Positions 39,034 through 52,456 of a DNA stretch of 64,000 nt are shown here, in pieces. A program made the translations under genes and the position numbers. Below the pieces are notes generated by a model that ran no database searches, was not told the origin of the DNA, and worked only from the letters and a program-made list of their open reading frames with translations. This DNA is from Gymnorhina tibicen (lineage: Eukaryota; Chordata; Aves; Passeriformes; Artamidae): positions 2,750,546-2,814,545 of the forward strand of contig VXAZ01001116.1 of NCBI GenBank assembly GCA_013399875.1, written 5' to 3'. Each line of letters begins with the position of its first letter. The first letter of the stretch is position 1.

Positions 39034-39345
39034 ATAAATACCAGAGACAGACTCCTCTCTGTAGTGGCCTGTCACATGGGAAAAGTAAATGGACACAAAC
39101 TGAAATGCAGGAAATTACACCTGAACATAAAAAATCCCTCAACACTTTTTTCCTGTGAAGGTGCACAGACAACAGTGCAGGTTGCCCAGAGAGCATGTGT
39201 GGGGCTTCTATTGTTGGAAATGTTCAAAAGTGCAAAGGACACAGCCCCAGGCAGCCTGCTAGAGCTGACCCTGTGCTGAGCAGGGGGGCTGGACTAACGC
39301 ATCTCCAGAGGTGCCTTCAAACCTCATCCATACCGTGACTCTGCA

Positions 39346-42300
39346 TCCCTGTGGTATCTCCTGTATGTGCCTGCTCCAATCCTCAGCTCCCAGCCCATGG
39401 AACAGGCAGCTGAAGAATAGCCAATTAACCTGAGCCAGTGGCACCGCTCACACTAACACACCCAGAAGGTGGCCCAGCACCTCATTGCACAAGTTCTCCT
39501 GCCCCTGCTCTGGGACAGGAGTTCCACAGTGGCAGAGCAGTAACTCTCTGAATCACTCCAGAACAAGCACTCAAGAGAATCTCGGAGCACTTTCTGATTT
39601 TGGACTGAAGCAAGGAGAATAGCTTAATACATTGATAGAATGAAAAAAAAAGTCTTTATCCTTTTAGCCAAGCTCTCTTTCAGCTGTTGAGATAAGATGG
39701 ACTAAATCCAGAGGAGCTGTGAGTTTTCTTTCATTAGTGATAAAATCTAAGCTGTTGTTAGAAACATCAGGGGGATTTAATAGGCTTAACAGTGGCTCCT
39801 AAATTCCTCAGGAGGCCTGTGAATTTGGAGTTTAGATCTATGAGCTAGGAAGCACTTGGCACCTTATCAGCAGTCAGCTCAGCAGCCTTTGGAGAATGAA
39901 AATCACCTTTTTGTTCGACTTCCCCTGGTAGCTTGCCAACCTTCTTGTTACTCGCTAAGTCAACTGTCTCTAGAAAATATGGTCTCTGGTCTAAGCCACA
40001 GGATTCAAAACACAGCTTAATAAGTACGCAGCAAGGCGAGGGGAGTTATGCCGTATCATAACATCTCCTCAGCAGGCAGATGCAGTTCAGCCCCTTGACT
40101 GCACAATATCCTAGCTAGTCACTGGCGTTTGCTCAGTGGTGCCATTACCTTGCAGGCACAGAGTCTTCCCTCACCATGAAGTTGTCTGACCTCTTTCCTT
40201 CTGGAAAGCACTGGGCAGGCAGGGACACAAAGTGGTAGAATGGAGAAATAGACTGAGGAGACAAAGTCAAATAAAAGGAGTAGCCAGATGAGAAGCTGGC
40301 AAACAGTTCCAGAGCTGTGAAATTTCCTTGGCAGACTTCTTCAAATGGTTGAAGTATTCTCCCAAAGGCAGCCTCATCATGACCCTGATGGTTCTGCTCA
40401 CATGACTGACGTTTGCTAAAGTTGCTCTTCTGATAAGGTCATTTTAATAAAAAGAAATAGCCCATGTGTACAGGTACAATTACTGCTGCCTGAAGAGACA
40501 CGGAATAAAACAGTCTTGCTACTAGGAACACTGAATTATAATCACAGCTATCACTAGTTTTCCTCCTTCCCTTAAAAAAATCCCAAATTTATATTTATTC
40601 TACTGGCATCCAAGCCCATAACTGGAGAAACTGTACCACAATCAGAGCTGCCAAAGCCATGGTCAAGGCCCAGACAGAGAATCCCATGACATACGCCTCA
40701 AGGGATGGGAGAAAAAACAAATACAAGGGCAAAGGAAGGGATGTTCCCAAACAATTTGATTGCTCTGAAACATCAAATATTTTGCAGTCACTTCGACCAA
40801 TTGTGGAGTGCTCTCCATTAAACATTCTCATTTGTTATCCCATCTATCAGTAAATAGCTGTGATGAACGGAAGATTTATGTCTGAAAGCATTGATAATTT
40901 TTTTCAAACAAAACTCTGTCCAGCTCTAGAGCAAACACTCCAAAAAACAGTCCTCGCTCACAGATCCAAGCAAAATGTGTGCAAGAAACTAGGACTTGGC
41001 TGTTTCTCCCATGTTAGGCATTTGGGTGATTTGAGGTACTTCACTCTTAATTTCAAGTAGCAATGTGAGTTTGCTTGTTCTGCAGCAAAGAGTGTATTGG
41101 TGGTGTCACTTCCCTTGAATAGCCCTTTTGGCTGAAATGCAGCTCATGTTCCCTTCAGCACGACAAATAACACACTTCATCTCCCCCTGGAACCTGGAAA
41201 ATCTGAGATGAGATTGGCACTGCAATATAAAGAGACAAACTCTCAAAAGGTTCTCATTTGAACCGAGTGGAAATAATCACTGGCACTCCTAGCTACAGAC
41301 AGTCTTTGGATTTCAATCTGTATTTCAGTGTAAAAAGCCTTTCCCTCATCACATCCATACAGCACCTAGACCAATTGCATCCTAATCTTGACTGCGGGTT
41401 TCTGGCACTGCAGTAAAACAAACACTGAGCTTATAAAAAAATACACATTCAATCACATGTGCTCTTGCATGAGCCATCCATGCCCTCAGCATAATTTAAA
41501 TACAGGTGTGGGTCTGTGTATGACTTCAGCTTCGGACATTAAAAAAATAACACTGTGCCCAGAAGAAAACTTTTCTCAACTAATCCTGCATTTCAGAGCT
41601 AGACAAGTTGGTGGTTCTTTTAAAAAGATAAAACACGCAGGTGGTCTGCCATTTGCTGTGGGTACATAAAAGGAGTAATACACAGATAGCAAAGGAGAAA
41701 TGGATGGCTCTGGCAGATGGCATCGTGCTCAGGGTTAGCCAAATCCCCTCTCAGGCACTGGAGCCCAGATGGCCAAGCAGAAACACTTTCTGCCACAAAC
41801 CCTTTGCGTGCCTTTGAGACATCTCTGTGCTGGGAGGGGAAGTATGTCAATTCACAATCTTGCTGTGATAAAACAAAACTTGATGTATGTTGGGAAATAT
41901 GTTCATTCACAGGCCCCCCTTGGCCCCAAGGCTTTCCTTCCCTCATCTGAGCCTCTGTCTGGCTGGAGTGCTAATCACAGCTCCTGCACAGTCTAAAAGG
42001 TGGTTACCACTAATTTTGAAAGCTGGGTTTGCAAAATGAGGCAAAAAGGCCCTCTTGGCAGGCCTCTGCCCATGTACCTCTAAAACGAGTAAGGTCTCTC
42101 TGAGAAGCTGGGAGAGCAAGGACTGGGTGCATGCAGCTGCTAAAGGAACTCAGCAAGGGTGACTGACACTGTGGAAGTGCTTTGCAAAATGCTCAACACT
42201 TCCCATTTGTTTTGACATTGCTCTTTAGCTCATGTGATTTCAAAAAATCTGCTTTGCTCAAACCCGCTGGAGGTCTGAAGCACATGGTTATACAATGGAT

Positions 42301-45300
42301 TCCCACCACTTCTCTCACAAATGACACCGCAGGGCATCCAAAGTGTCAAGACCTTGCAACTGACTCCTGCCTGCTCCTTTTCATGCTCAGCCCAAGTTGC
42401 CAAACACTTGTCTCTGCAAACTTGAAGGCACTCTGAAAAATCCCAGTTGGGGGCCATTGCACAAGCACAGCGACCTTCCAATTCTGTGTATCCTCTTCCA
42501 AGGCACTGTTGTCATGCCATGGCACACACACTGACCACGATTAGCCCAACAGTGAAATAAGGCTTTGGTAGGTTCTAGTGAAGGCTACAGACCCCACTCT
42601 TGCCAGAGTATCCCTGGGCTGTCACTGCCTCACGCTTTCAGTAAATACTCAACACATACAGAGACAGCACATAGGGACTGGAAGAGGGGAGGACAAAGGT
42701 GAGGAAAAGACTTAAAAATGGGAGACAGCAGTGGGGCAGGACAGGGAGGGGAGAAGCAGGGCTTAACTCAGAGATAAGGAGCAGAAGCATCATATAGCTT
42801 TGTCAGGGGATGAATTAGTAATTATCTTTGATCTCCCCTTCTCTTTTGCCTTTCCTGAAACCTGACACTGCCTCATACCATCCTGTCCCACTCCAGACTC
42901 ATTTACAGACACCTTCAACACCTTGCACAGTCTGGTTCCTTGCACAGGCTTTCTTTTTCTTCTTCCTCCCTCCTCACTGCTGGGGTCTGTAGCTTCTCCC
43001 TTGGTACCTGCTCTGCCCCCAGCTGAAGGAGCATGTCTGTGCAGTCACTTGAGCTGGGATACTGCTACCCTCATGCCCACATGTTCTCTTGTGATTCCCT
43101 AATGCCTGTAAAAATCCAAAATTCCTGTTCAGGACAATTCTGCCCTTGTTGTGAAAGCTCTTAGCTCCAGCACATCCTTCCTCTTCCTCCCTGGAAAAGC
43201 ATTGCTAACACAAATCATTTTCCCTGTGCACACATTTATGCCAGGAAACCTCTGTCATCCCTGCTGTGGTTTGGGGGCAGTGATGATGCTCCTAAGCCAG
43301 CTTTCCCCTGCCTGACAGGCCAGCTGGGCAGCAGGTGCCGTGCTGCAGCCTGCACAGCTGACCACGGAGCGGGCAGCCCACCCCACAGCACCCCACTGCT
43401 CACATCACCTCCTTTCAAGCCAGAGCAGCCTTCTCCATGCAGCACCTGGGGCTTTAGTCTAGAGCCAAGAGCAAAATGGAGCCAGAACTGAGACCCGAGC
43501 ACCAGCTCATGATCAGCAACTAAACCATCAGGAAGATCCCTGGCATGGGTGAGATTTGGGCAGCCCGTAGTGCGCCCAGCCAAGGCCCAGGCTGGCAGGA
43601 GCCTGGGTCCTTGCAGGCTGTTTGGATGCAGCCATCTGATCTGGCAATTGGAGAGTTTGGCTGTATAGACACAAGCTGAACCATGCCAGGAGGGCTCCAG
43701 GCCAGAGAACAAATGTAGCCTGAGCATCAGGAAAGTGTTAAGTGTTGCCTACAAAATCTCAGAAAGAAGAAACACGCAACAGTATCTTCAGTAAAGTGCA
43801 GTGGATACAGTATGACTTTATTTTTTGCAACTTTATTGCAGGATTGAGTCAAACTAGACTAAATGCTCTCCCAAAACCTCAATGAGTAATGTTCCATACT
43901 CAGATTTTACATTCAGGATTTCATTGCTTTGGGATAAACACCTTCATTCCTGTAGAAGAGAATCCTGCATCTCTGCAAGGCAGCGATTTTTCTCACATCA
44001 TCTGTCAAATTACTGCTGCTGTTCCTTCTTCTGCCATCTCTGCCTCTGCACCTTTTCCCACCTTGCACACAGTCCCAGATCACACTGGCAGACTCTGGCA
44101 GATCCTAACAGATTCTGTCAGACATATCAAGATTAAATCTAACTTTAGGGTTTAGATCACTGAAACAGTAGAATGTTGAATGAGAAGTTCATCATGTCTT
44201 TGAGAGGGTGTACTTTTGAAAGGGTGTCTCCCAGGACATGAAGTAAAAGCCAGCTGGATCCCTGCTGATGAGCTGAGCTCAGTATGGGGGGATTTACTGA
44301 ATATCAGGAGGCACTCAGAAATTCCATGCAGTTAAACCAAGTGCCTGTGCTTGAAACTGATCCCTGACAAGGAACTGGGATTATATTAAGATTAAATTAA
44401 CTTTTTTTCCATATCACATGGAGACAAATACTTGTTCTCACTTAAAAGTTGTCTGCCTAGAGTGCAGAAAAAAATCTAAAATTGGACTACAGGTGGGAAA
44501 GTCCCTCTTTGTGTTATATTTATTCTGCAATAACAAGCATGACTTACTCTCTTTGAACACAGCTCGCTGTGTCTGAGCCGGGTTGCACATCAAAGGACAC
44601 TCTTTTACTCCCCAGATTCCTTCTCCCTTCCCAGCTGGAACATGCAGCATCTTTCCCGTATCAGCTTGGCTTGGTGAAGGATACTAGGAATGACAACGTG
44701 GGAAAGGCTGCTCTGGCTGGGGGCTCTGTGGGCGCAGGGCCCACACAGCCGGGGCAGGCTCTAGCCAGCCAGAAGCACATGTGGAGATGGCAGCTCACAC
44801 CCCTCTGTTTCCTAGCTAAAGGCAGGAGCAGTATCAGCCTGCAGTCAGATTCTGGGAGAGCCAGGGAACAAGCCCGGAGCTTGCTTTTGTGCAAGGACAT
44901 GTGTTAAGCAGAGATGCCCCCATTTTATATTCAAAGTACCTAAGTGAGCAGTTGGAGCACGAACCTCAATGGGGTGTTGAGAAACCATGAGCTGTTGAAA
45001 AGGAAAGGTATTAAGTGTTTCTAGCTTGATAGGATGAATTAAAACAATTCTTAATTTATTCCTATCTTTGGGACTCAAAGCCCGAAAACTTGTGTGTAAC
45101 CCTTATGGACTCTTAACCCTGACTGTGATTTCCCAGGGCTCCAGGAGAGGACACAACACTGCTCATGGTCAGTCTAACCAGCAGCCATGAAATACCATGG
45201 AGTTCATGTGGTGCCCAGCTGCTTCTGTGATCCTGCCTCCTTTCAGGGCAGGTCAGCCCATGCTGAGCTCCATGCTGCCCATTCCCACTGACCACAAGCC

Positions 45301-48300
45301 CACATCTCAGCACAACACTGCCACCACCATTCCTGTGCCGCTGCAGCATGGGCTGGCTCTGATTCTTGTTTACTCATAAGCAGGAAGAAGGGAGAGGGTG
45401 TTACTACATTTGAAAAATGAGAAATTAGTTTCTTCCATGCCATTTCATTGTTCCTGCTCCTGATTCAGTTCCACAAGTTTGTCACCCCTCAGCAGGCCTG
45501 GCTGTGTGACAGAAACAAAGTCTCTTTGTTTGCTGTGGGTCCCTGGGCCCTTCTGGGACCCATCTCCCACTGGACTGTCTCTAATGCTTTTTCCTGCAGT
45601 AAGCTTTGAGGTGGTTCCATTTCATCCTGCTTCCTCAGGGAGTTATACTGCATAAAAATGCTGTAGCTCTTTCCCTGACAGGTCCTTAAGATATATTATA
45701 ACTATTTTTCATATAGATGCAAAGAGGCTGGCAGCATTATATTCAGATGGAGCCATTCGTCACCAGAGGTTAGCAAGGCTGAACATAATTTAACAGCATG
45801 ACAAAATTCTTGTTCTGTTTTTGCTGGAACCCCAAACCTGTGGGTGAGAACATTCCAGGCCTGAGATCCAGACCTTGTCACTCCTGAGTGGGCACAGCTC
45901 TGGGGGCATTGCTGGAAAGGAAGACTGACATATGGTGCTAGCCTGACAATTCTGGGGATAGCTGTTATTTTCTGAAACTTTTGCATTTATTTTATTTTAT
46001 GCTGATCAGGAAAGCTCTGAGCTGAGAGCAGATGGTACTGATTTGCTCAGGGTTATTGCTGGTCGAAACTAAACAGTGCTGCACTCCATTCTCACAGACA
46101 GCTATTAAACTGGAAATGGTTATTTTTTGTCCATTGGTATTTCACTGGAGTTCACTTGGGAGTGAAGCCACACTCAGCTGGGCACTATTCACTTACACAC
46201 AGAGGGAGTTACGGTTCTTCATCCCTAGAAACCCAAACCTGAAGTGAAAACCCCAGATGCAGCGTGCCCTGACCTCAGGCTATTATCAAATACTTCTTTC
46301 TCCTGTTTCAAAACTCTTTTCTCAGCAATATAGTTTCCTCTTTCTTCCTCCCTAAGTTGAGGAGACTAGATGTGGTATTAACAGCAGCTGCTGACCCACT
46401 GGCTGGCGGAACACCCCTTCAAGGCACCACTGAGCTGCTGCAGCTCTACTGCTGGGGTTGCTGAGAGTGGCTGTGCTTCACTTTTCTGTATCAAAACATA
46501 CCCTGTCACATTATCATCCAATTCAGGCCTCCTGCATCAGTTTGAGAGCGGTTTATTTGGTAAAACGTAGGCTAAACCTGCTGTGGATACCGTCATGGAG
46601 ATGCACCCCTTGGGCAGTCTTTTCCTCCTTATTGAGGGAAAGGGAGATTGTACAAGGTAGTGTTGGTAACAGAAACATTTCACTGAAGCAGCTATTGACA
46701 AATCCACTATCTTTTTCAAAGTCTGTACTAAAACTACTGATTCTGAACACTATGGTCTAGCAGAGCTCAGAGGACCTCAGCAGCTCAGCGTCCCATGTGG
46801 CAGGTCTGGGGGCAGGCCTGCACAATTCTTGGGGATGGGGAAAAACTGCACTTCAGAAAGACAAACTGTCTCTAGGAACATGGAGAGCAGAAGAAACAGA
46901 GCCACTAGGCAACACCCATTTCCCTTTGCAAAAGAAATCAACAGATTGTGATCTTCAGAGGCTTTGTAAGGCCACCTTGCTTTCCCTTTCAGCCTTGGCT
47001 GACTGATGAATACACCTGTTGGGCTCCAGTGCATAAAAACATGCAAGCAGTGAAATCTACTAATACTAAGATGAAGAAAAGCTTTAAGTTAATGTAATGG
47101 TTGCCATAATAATTTACACCTAATTACAACTCATTACAAGGCTGCCTTGCTACAAGTGTAACAGAGGCTAGTGATTCCCTTGAAATAGTAGAACTGGGTC
47201 ACAGGTTTGGATAAATAAAAGCTTAACTGTGAACACTGATTTATTAGTTTGGACAATACCACAAGTTTTCGTGGGAAGTTGTATGATCCAGAATGAACTG
47301 GAAGTGTGTTCAATTTAAATAAATTCTTTCAATTAGTAATTCAAGAACAGAGATTTCCAAATTCTACAACCAGGACAGTATCTTGAAGCGGCAGGGGCTG
47401 TCAGACTAAGTTCTAAGTATGAAACGCAAGTCTAGCCCATAGTTTTAAGTGTGGCAAAGGTGGGTATCAGGGCTGTGCCCCTCTGCACACCCTGTGCACT
47501 GAAGTAGTGAATTTCCTGGGTGGTCCAGGAACATCCCATCTTGTCATCAGCACAGATGAGATAGTAAAGCTGGTTTGAGACAACAGATTGCCTTGAAAAC
47601 AGGTCTGAACTCCTCAACACATCCATAATTAAGTAATCAACACACAGGACTTCTCCAGATGGGAATTTTTGACAGTTCTACGTATTCCCCCAGGTAGCTC
47701 CTGCTCTAGCTCATCTCCTTTGTATATCTAAATGTATGTAATGATTAACATTGTGGGTAGATTGGGTCCCAGGGCATGTGGGTCCCTGGCATTCTCATGT
47801 GATTCTGATGCTTTAGTGGTTGCAGAAGGGATCAAATTGTAGATAGATATGACATTTGCAAGTAGTCAGTACAAACTGTTCCTGCAGATGCAGAAAAATA
47901 CTCATGTAGGACAGTCTTTTGTACACAGTTAAGATATTTAAATCAGTTTTGTATGTAGTTGTCACAGAAAAAACAGTCCAGAATTGGGAAATTTTACTTA
48001 ATTTATTGCCAGGCCACACAAGCTTCTGACCCCTGATTTGGATATCAAGAGAAAAAAGAACACAAACAGCTAGACACTCGACATGAAACTCCATCCTCCC
48101 TCCTTCCCAGAGACAACTTCCTTTATTTTTTCTGCAGTAACAACTGTTCCAACAAAACTCCCTGGCAATGGGATGGGTGGTGTGGGAAGCTGGAAGCAGA
48201 GCATGTGACAGCTTTCTGCTGCCCAGGTAGCTGTTTCTGCTGCACTGCTCTTTGTGATTCCGGACACTGAGCCATGGTTTCCACCACACCGCATGCCATG

Positions 48301-49934
48301 GAGTTTGCAGTAGCCAGGCACTTAATTTTAATGCTGGTCCTTAATCCTACTTCTAGTAAATCAAAAGTGGAAATAAAGTTGTACTATTACACAATTGCTA
48401 AGGCAGTCAGTTCTGCTCTCAGCAGATGTGATGGCCAAAGATCCCCTTAATCACAGACACAGGATGTCTGAGTGATACGTTTCTGGATAAAAGAATAAAT
48501 ATCAATGTGAAAGTGAAACATTAGCAAGCATTTCACATAAAACCTAAGTTACATAGTGTGCCAGAGGGTTTGAGTCATAGATACATTATATTGTAATATT
48601 AGATGCTGCAGACTGTGAAAATGTCATCATTAGCACAAGTTGTGCCCCCTCACCAGGCAGAAATAAAATACAGAGGGCAGTTACCCTGCCACATATTGCA
48701 CTTTTTTTTACTATTACAGCAATAGTAGCTCCACTGAATTCCTATGTATAATTTATCTCAGGTACAGATAGGTGTGTCAATATATGTTTATTTTTAAAAA
48801 ATCTATATTTTAAAAGATATTTTATATATCTATAGTATATGGATCACACTATTCCAGACAGTTGCAAACTTCAACAATCACACCACAAAGATTTCTCAGA
48901 GGGACTCACAGATTACTGGTGTTTACCCCAGGGTAATTACTGTCACACCATGTGTACATTTTGTCTGTCAGATACCTTAAATTGAGATACAGTCTGCCAA
49001 ACGATGAATGTCTGTTTTCTCAAATTTCTTTAAAGATGCTCAACCTTTTACTGTCCCTCTCAGACACCAGATGAAAGCAGCATTCAAACATTGCACAACT
49101 TGTCCCAAGGCCAGGATAATGGAGATTCCTTAAGGACATATGAAGGTGATCTCTGACAACACATTCTTGGCTGACAGGTGCTTCAGCACGTAATAAATAC
49201 CTGGAATATATCCAACTATTTTGGGAGTAGTTGTATAAAATCTAATCTGATTCAGAATTCCTGTGTAAATGTTGATAGATAAAATGGCACAAGATAATTT
49301 TAAATACAGACTGTCTTCTTCATTCCCTGTGCACTCCCTTCTTTTCTTATTTTCCTTAAACCTTCTTTGGGCTTTACAGTCCCCAATCACATTTTCATTG
49401 CACATCATTATTTATGTAAAACCTGGAAACTGAAGGGTTGTTTAATTTCAGTGTAGGCCTACAGACTAGGCTAACGTCCATGTGAGTTACTATATTCCTC
49501 TGGAAAGCCCTGGAAGCAGCAAAGGGCAATATGTTACTGCAACTTGTGAAGGCCTGCAGCTGTCTGTTTAATTAGTCTGAGACTGTATTTTTCCGGAGTG
49601 AGTTAAGAAGCTGTGAGCTGCAGACTGCTAGCTGACAAGGCTGTCGTACCATGGCTTCAGGAGATCTGAACCTCTGCATTCACAAAGGAAACAAAGAGTT
49701 TTCATGGCTGCATGCAAGCAATATCCTGCTATAAAAGAACACTTGAAACTAGGGCAGGTGGAGCCCTTACCTTCATCATCCCCAACAAATCTTTAAGACA
49801 TTGAGTGTCCAACCTTATGTAAATACTTCTCTGTTTAGTACCTGAGGAGTACGGGAGTACAGATTGATTGTATTCGTGTTACAAGGCAGGTGCTGAAAAA
49901 GGTCTGGCTCAGATTTTCCTTATTGTCTAATAAG
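39346..49934. other. Long non-coding stretch, one weak exon candidate
   Basis: Around 10.6 kb without recognisable repeats over 100 bp or clear genes. The longest frames (for example 43236-43727, minus strand, 163 codons) show no domain. A possible terminal exon on the minus strand at about 40605-40700 is treated as a finding. An AT-rich segment at about 48780-48845 contains overlapping ATATTTTAAAA-type inverted motifs. Confidence 0.5.
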
Positions 49935-50286
49935 GAGTAGGTTCAGGATGATCAAGGGGCTGCTGCACGTGGTCCATTTAGAGAGGCTGAGATTCTATAC
50001 CCTGGAGAAGAGAAGGATCAAGTGATCCATGGCAGAAGAGCAAAAGATAACGGGCAAAAATTGAAATTTAAAAAGGTTGCACCAGTCATTGATAAAAATT
50101 TCTTCACCATGAAGAAATTCCCAACAATCAAGCATTAGAATAGATTGCCCAGAGAAGCTGCAGAGCCTCCATCCCCTGAGGATTTCAAGACCCAACTGGA
50201 TACAGCCCTGAGGTACACAGTCTGATCCCATAGATGGCTCTGAGACCTCCTGAGGTCCCTTCTAACCTGAATTATTCTGATTCTAA
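49935..50286 (+). mobile_element. CR1 LINE 3' end fragment
   Basis: About 350 bp of CR1 3' end on the plus strand. It begins near ATGATCAAGGGGCTG, continues with AGAGGCTGAGA and CCTGGAGAAGAGAAGGATCA, passes through AGATTGCCCAGAGAAGC, and ends CCTGAGGTCCCTTCTAACCT and ATTCTGATTCTA. The last 12 bases are the CR1 terminal repeat unit, so the 3' terminus is complete. The 5' side is truncated and the body has small deletions; it has no coding capacity. Confidence 0.93.
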
Positions 50287-51848
50287 AAGTTTCGTGGAGT
50301 TCTCATTGCTGTTGCGGTTTGTCTCTGTGGCCCATTCCCAGTAGGTCTGGTGGCTCGCCATGGATTCTGTGTTTAGGTAGGGACTGGAAGAGTAAGTTCT
50401 AATGGCTTTTAGTGGAAGCTATCTCCAGCATACAGTGGTCTCATGCTGACTTACAATTGTCTGTGCATGCTGAAACTCATTCGTGTGAAGAATTAAGAGG
50501 CTCCTATCCTGCTTTGTTTTACCAGAAAGTACCTATTTCTTCCAGCCTTTCTCCCTCCTTTCAGCATACCATTAGAAAGGTTCTGCTGATGACTCCTTGG
50601 ACTCTTGAGAATGCCAGGACGGCCTGGCAAGGTTAGTGGAAGAGAGAGAAGGGACAATGTAGCCCAGAAAGTTCTGGAAAAAGAAAAAGGGGGGCACGTG
50701 GAAGACAGTGCTGTACTGTTTTTTCCCATGTATGGAGAATAAATGCAGTGGCAATAACACTGACAGTAACAACATGACACCAAGCACACCAGGAAGTGAA
50801 AGCGGACGCTGTTCAGAGCAAGCTTTTCCTTGCAGAACTGCAAACACAATGTACACAGTCAACACAGTTATTGCTGCATGGTCTTAACCAGAGTAACTGA
50901 TGTGATGTAGCTGGTTTCTGTGCAGGAGTCTTCTCCAGCTGATGTCAAACAAGAGAAACACCTCTTTAGCAAATCCAGCACACTCCACTCTCTGTACTTA
51001 GTCTACAGCACGAAGAGTGGCTGGGACAGCTTTGGAAAATGCGTACATTCACAGTATGTTGCACTCATGCCCCTTCTCCCTTCTCTTAGAGCTGAAACAA
51101 CCCTACAAGGCAAAATAGTCACCAGTGTTAGGCTTCTGGGCAGCCAAGAACCATGGCATGAAGACTGAGGATGGTGGTGACAGAAAGAAATACGTTTCCT
51201 GATACCACTGGATGGACTTCACCTAGAGCACTTTTCTTGACCTTGAATGGGAACACCAAGCCGGAGTCCAAGGTTCTCTCTACCATGACAGGCCTTACAC
51301 AAAGTCCAAACTACCTGCGGCACCATGATGAACTCAAGATCAAAGCCTTCATCTAGATTATTTTAAGTGAGATCATTTTTGACAAGTCCTTAGCCATAGA
51401 CTTAGTGGCCTAAATCTTCTAAATCTTGAATCACTATGCTGCTTACCAGCACCCCCTCCAAGCACTACTGCTAGGAAATCCTCCTGGCAGCAAAACCTGA
51501 CCCCCCTCTTTCACCACAGCCTCACACAAACCATGTCAATTCTAAGTCCCACATCTTCCTTCTGTAGGAGAATGAAGTCTGGGACATCTGTCCTTGAGAA
51601 TAAGGAAGAACAAAAAGTAATCCCCTAAATTTGATAAAGAACAGGAATAAGGACAGCAAAAAGAATGGTAAAAAACCCTGTAAGATTAATAGCAAACAGC
51701 AGCAAAATGCAATGCCCATGGCAATGGGCCCTGGCTGCAAACTGCAGAGTGGGGGCTTGCCTGAGCTACAATACAGTGGAGGGCCTGGTGGGCCCATAGC
51801 CCAAGGGAGTCCATTGGTGGGACCATCCCTAGGGATAGAAATCCTCTT
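50287..51848. other. Non-coding stretch before the LTR cluster
   Basis: Short chance frames on both strands (50493-50849 minus, 118 codons; 51631-51897 plus, 88 codons). The last one begins in a lysine/asparagine-rich run and ends at the left edge of the next LTR. It could be a trace of retroviral internal sequence, but no recognisable gag, pol or env motif is present. Confidence 0.45.
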
Positions 51849-52151
51849 CAGATTATGGCGACAGAAAAGGCCTCTCCCAGGATGCTTTGTTTCATGATGT
51901 TAATGTACCCCAGTTCTGCTTCTCCGGTTGGCCACTTGGCCTTCCTGCCCCCTTCTACCCTATATGTCCCCTGCCCTAGAAAATTCTCCCTTCCCCGCTC
52001 TCCCATCGGCCCTTGTTCCTTTGCCGCTCCCTCAGAGTTTCCCCACTGGCTCCCGTACCCCAGTCCCACCTGTGCACCACCCCCGTGCCCCCAGACCATT
52101 GATCCCTGAAGTTTCCCCACATAAAAGCTTGGACACTGCACCTCCCCACCC
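51848..52151 (+). repeat. Direct duplication, left copy (about 304 bp)
   Basis: The sequence from TCAGATTATGGCGACAG to CTCCCCACCC is repeated at 52153-52456 with an offset of 305 bases and no difference that I can see. The 84-codon frames inside the two copies translate identically. The two copies are joined by one N. Confidence 0.95.
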
Positions 52152-52152
52152 N
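52152..52152. other. Single N joining two identical copies
   Basis: An unknown base lies exactly between the end of the left copy and the start of the right copy of the 304-bp duplication. This is the signature of an unmerged contig overlap or a placeholder gap. Confidence 0.9.
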
Positions 52153-52456
52153 TCAGATTATGGCGACAGAAAAGGCCTCTCCCAGGATGCTTTGTTTCAT
52201 GATGTTAATGTACCCCAGTTCTGCTTCTCCGGTTGGCCACTTGGCCTTCCTGCCCCCTTCTACCCTATATGTCCCCTGCCCTAGAAAATTCTCCCTTCCC
52301 CGCTCTCCCATCGGCCCTTGTTCCTTTGCCGCTCCCTCAGAGTTTCCCCACTGGCTCCCGTACCCCAGTCCCACCTGTGCACCACCCCCGTGCCCCCAGA
52401 CCATTGATCCCTGAAGTTTCCCCACATAAAAGCTTGGACACTGCACCTCCCCACCC
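52153..52456 (+). repeat. Direct duplication, right copy (about 304 bp)
   Basis: Identical to 51848-52151. Unlike the left copy it continues without interruption into the R and U5 part of the LTR, so it is the copy in its natural context. Confidence 0.95.

Larger units (their letters stand above)
37900..39345 (+). mobile_element. CR1 LINE, decayed, with endonuclease and RT pieces
   Basis: This is the longest CR1 fragment here, about 1.45 kb on the plus strand. At 38080-38240 one frame keeps the CR1 endonuclease block, including LWVRIRG and VIGVCYRPDQEE. From about 38310 a reverse-transcriptase motif-A-like stretch, LDVTKVLDAVS, follows, so most sequence between the two domains has been deleted. 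Farther on, DLGILVDKLAMGQQC and a block ending in IKGLEDLTHEENLKKL match the conserved CR1 ORF2 C-terminus. The sequence then runs into the standard 3' untranslated end, GGGGCTGGACTAACGC, CTCCAGAGGTGCCTTCAA and CCTCATCCATACC. The FADD catalytic-box region appears lost, and frames change several times. The element cannot encode a working protein and is an old genomic fossil. Confidence 0.92.

Noticed and set aside
43236..43727. 163-codon minus-strand frame
   Set aside because: No recognisable motif and composition typical of a chance frame in moderately GC-rich DNA.
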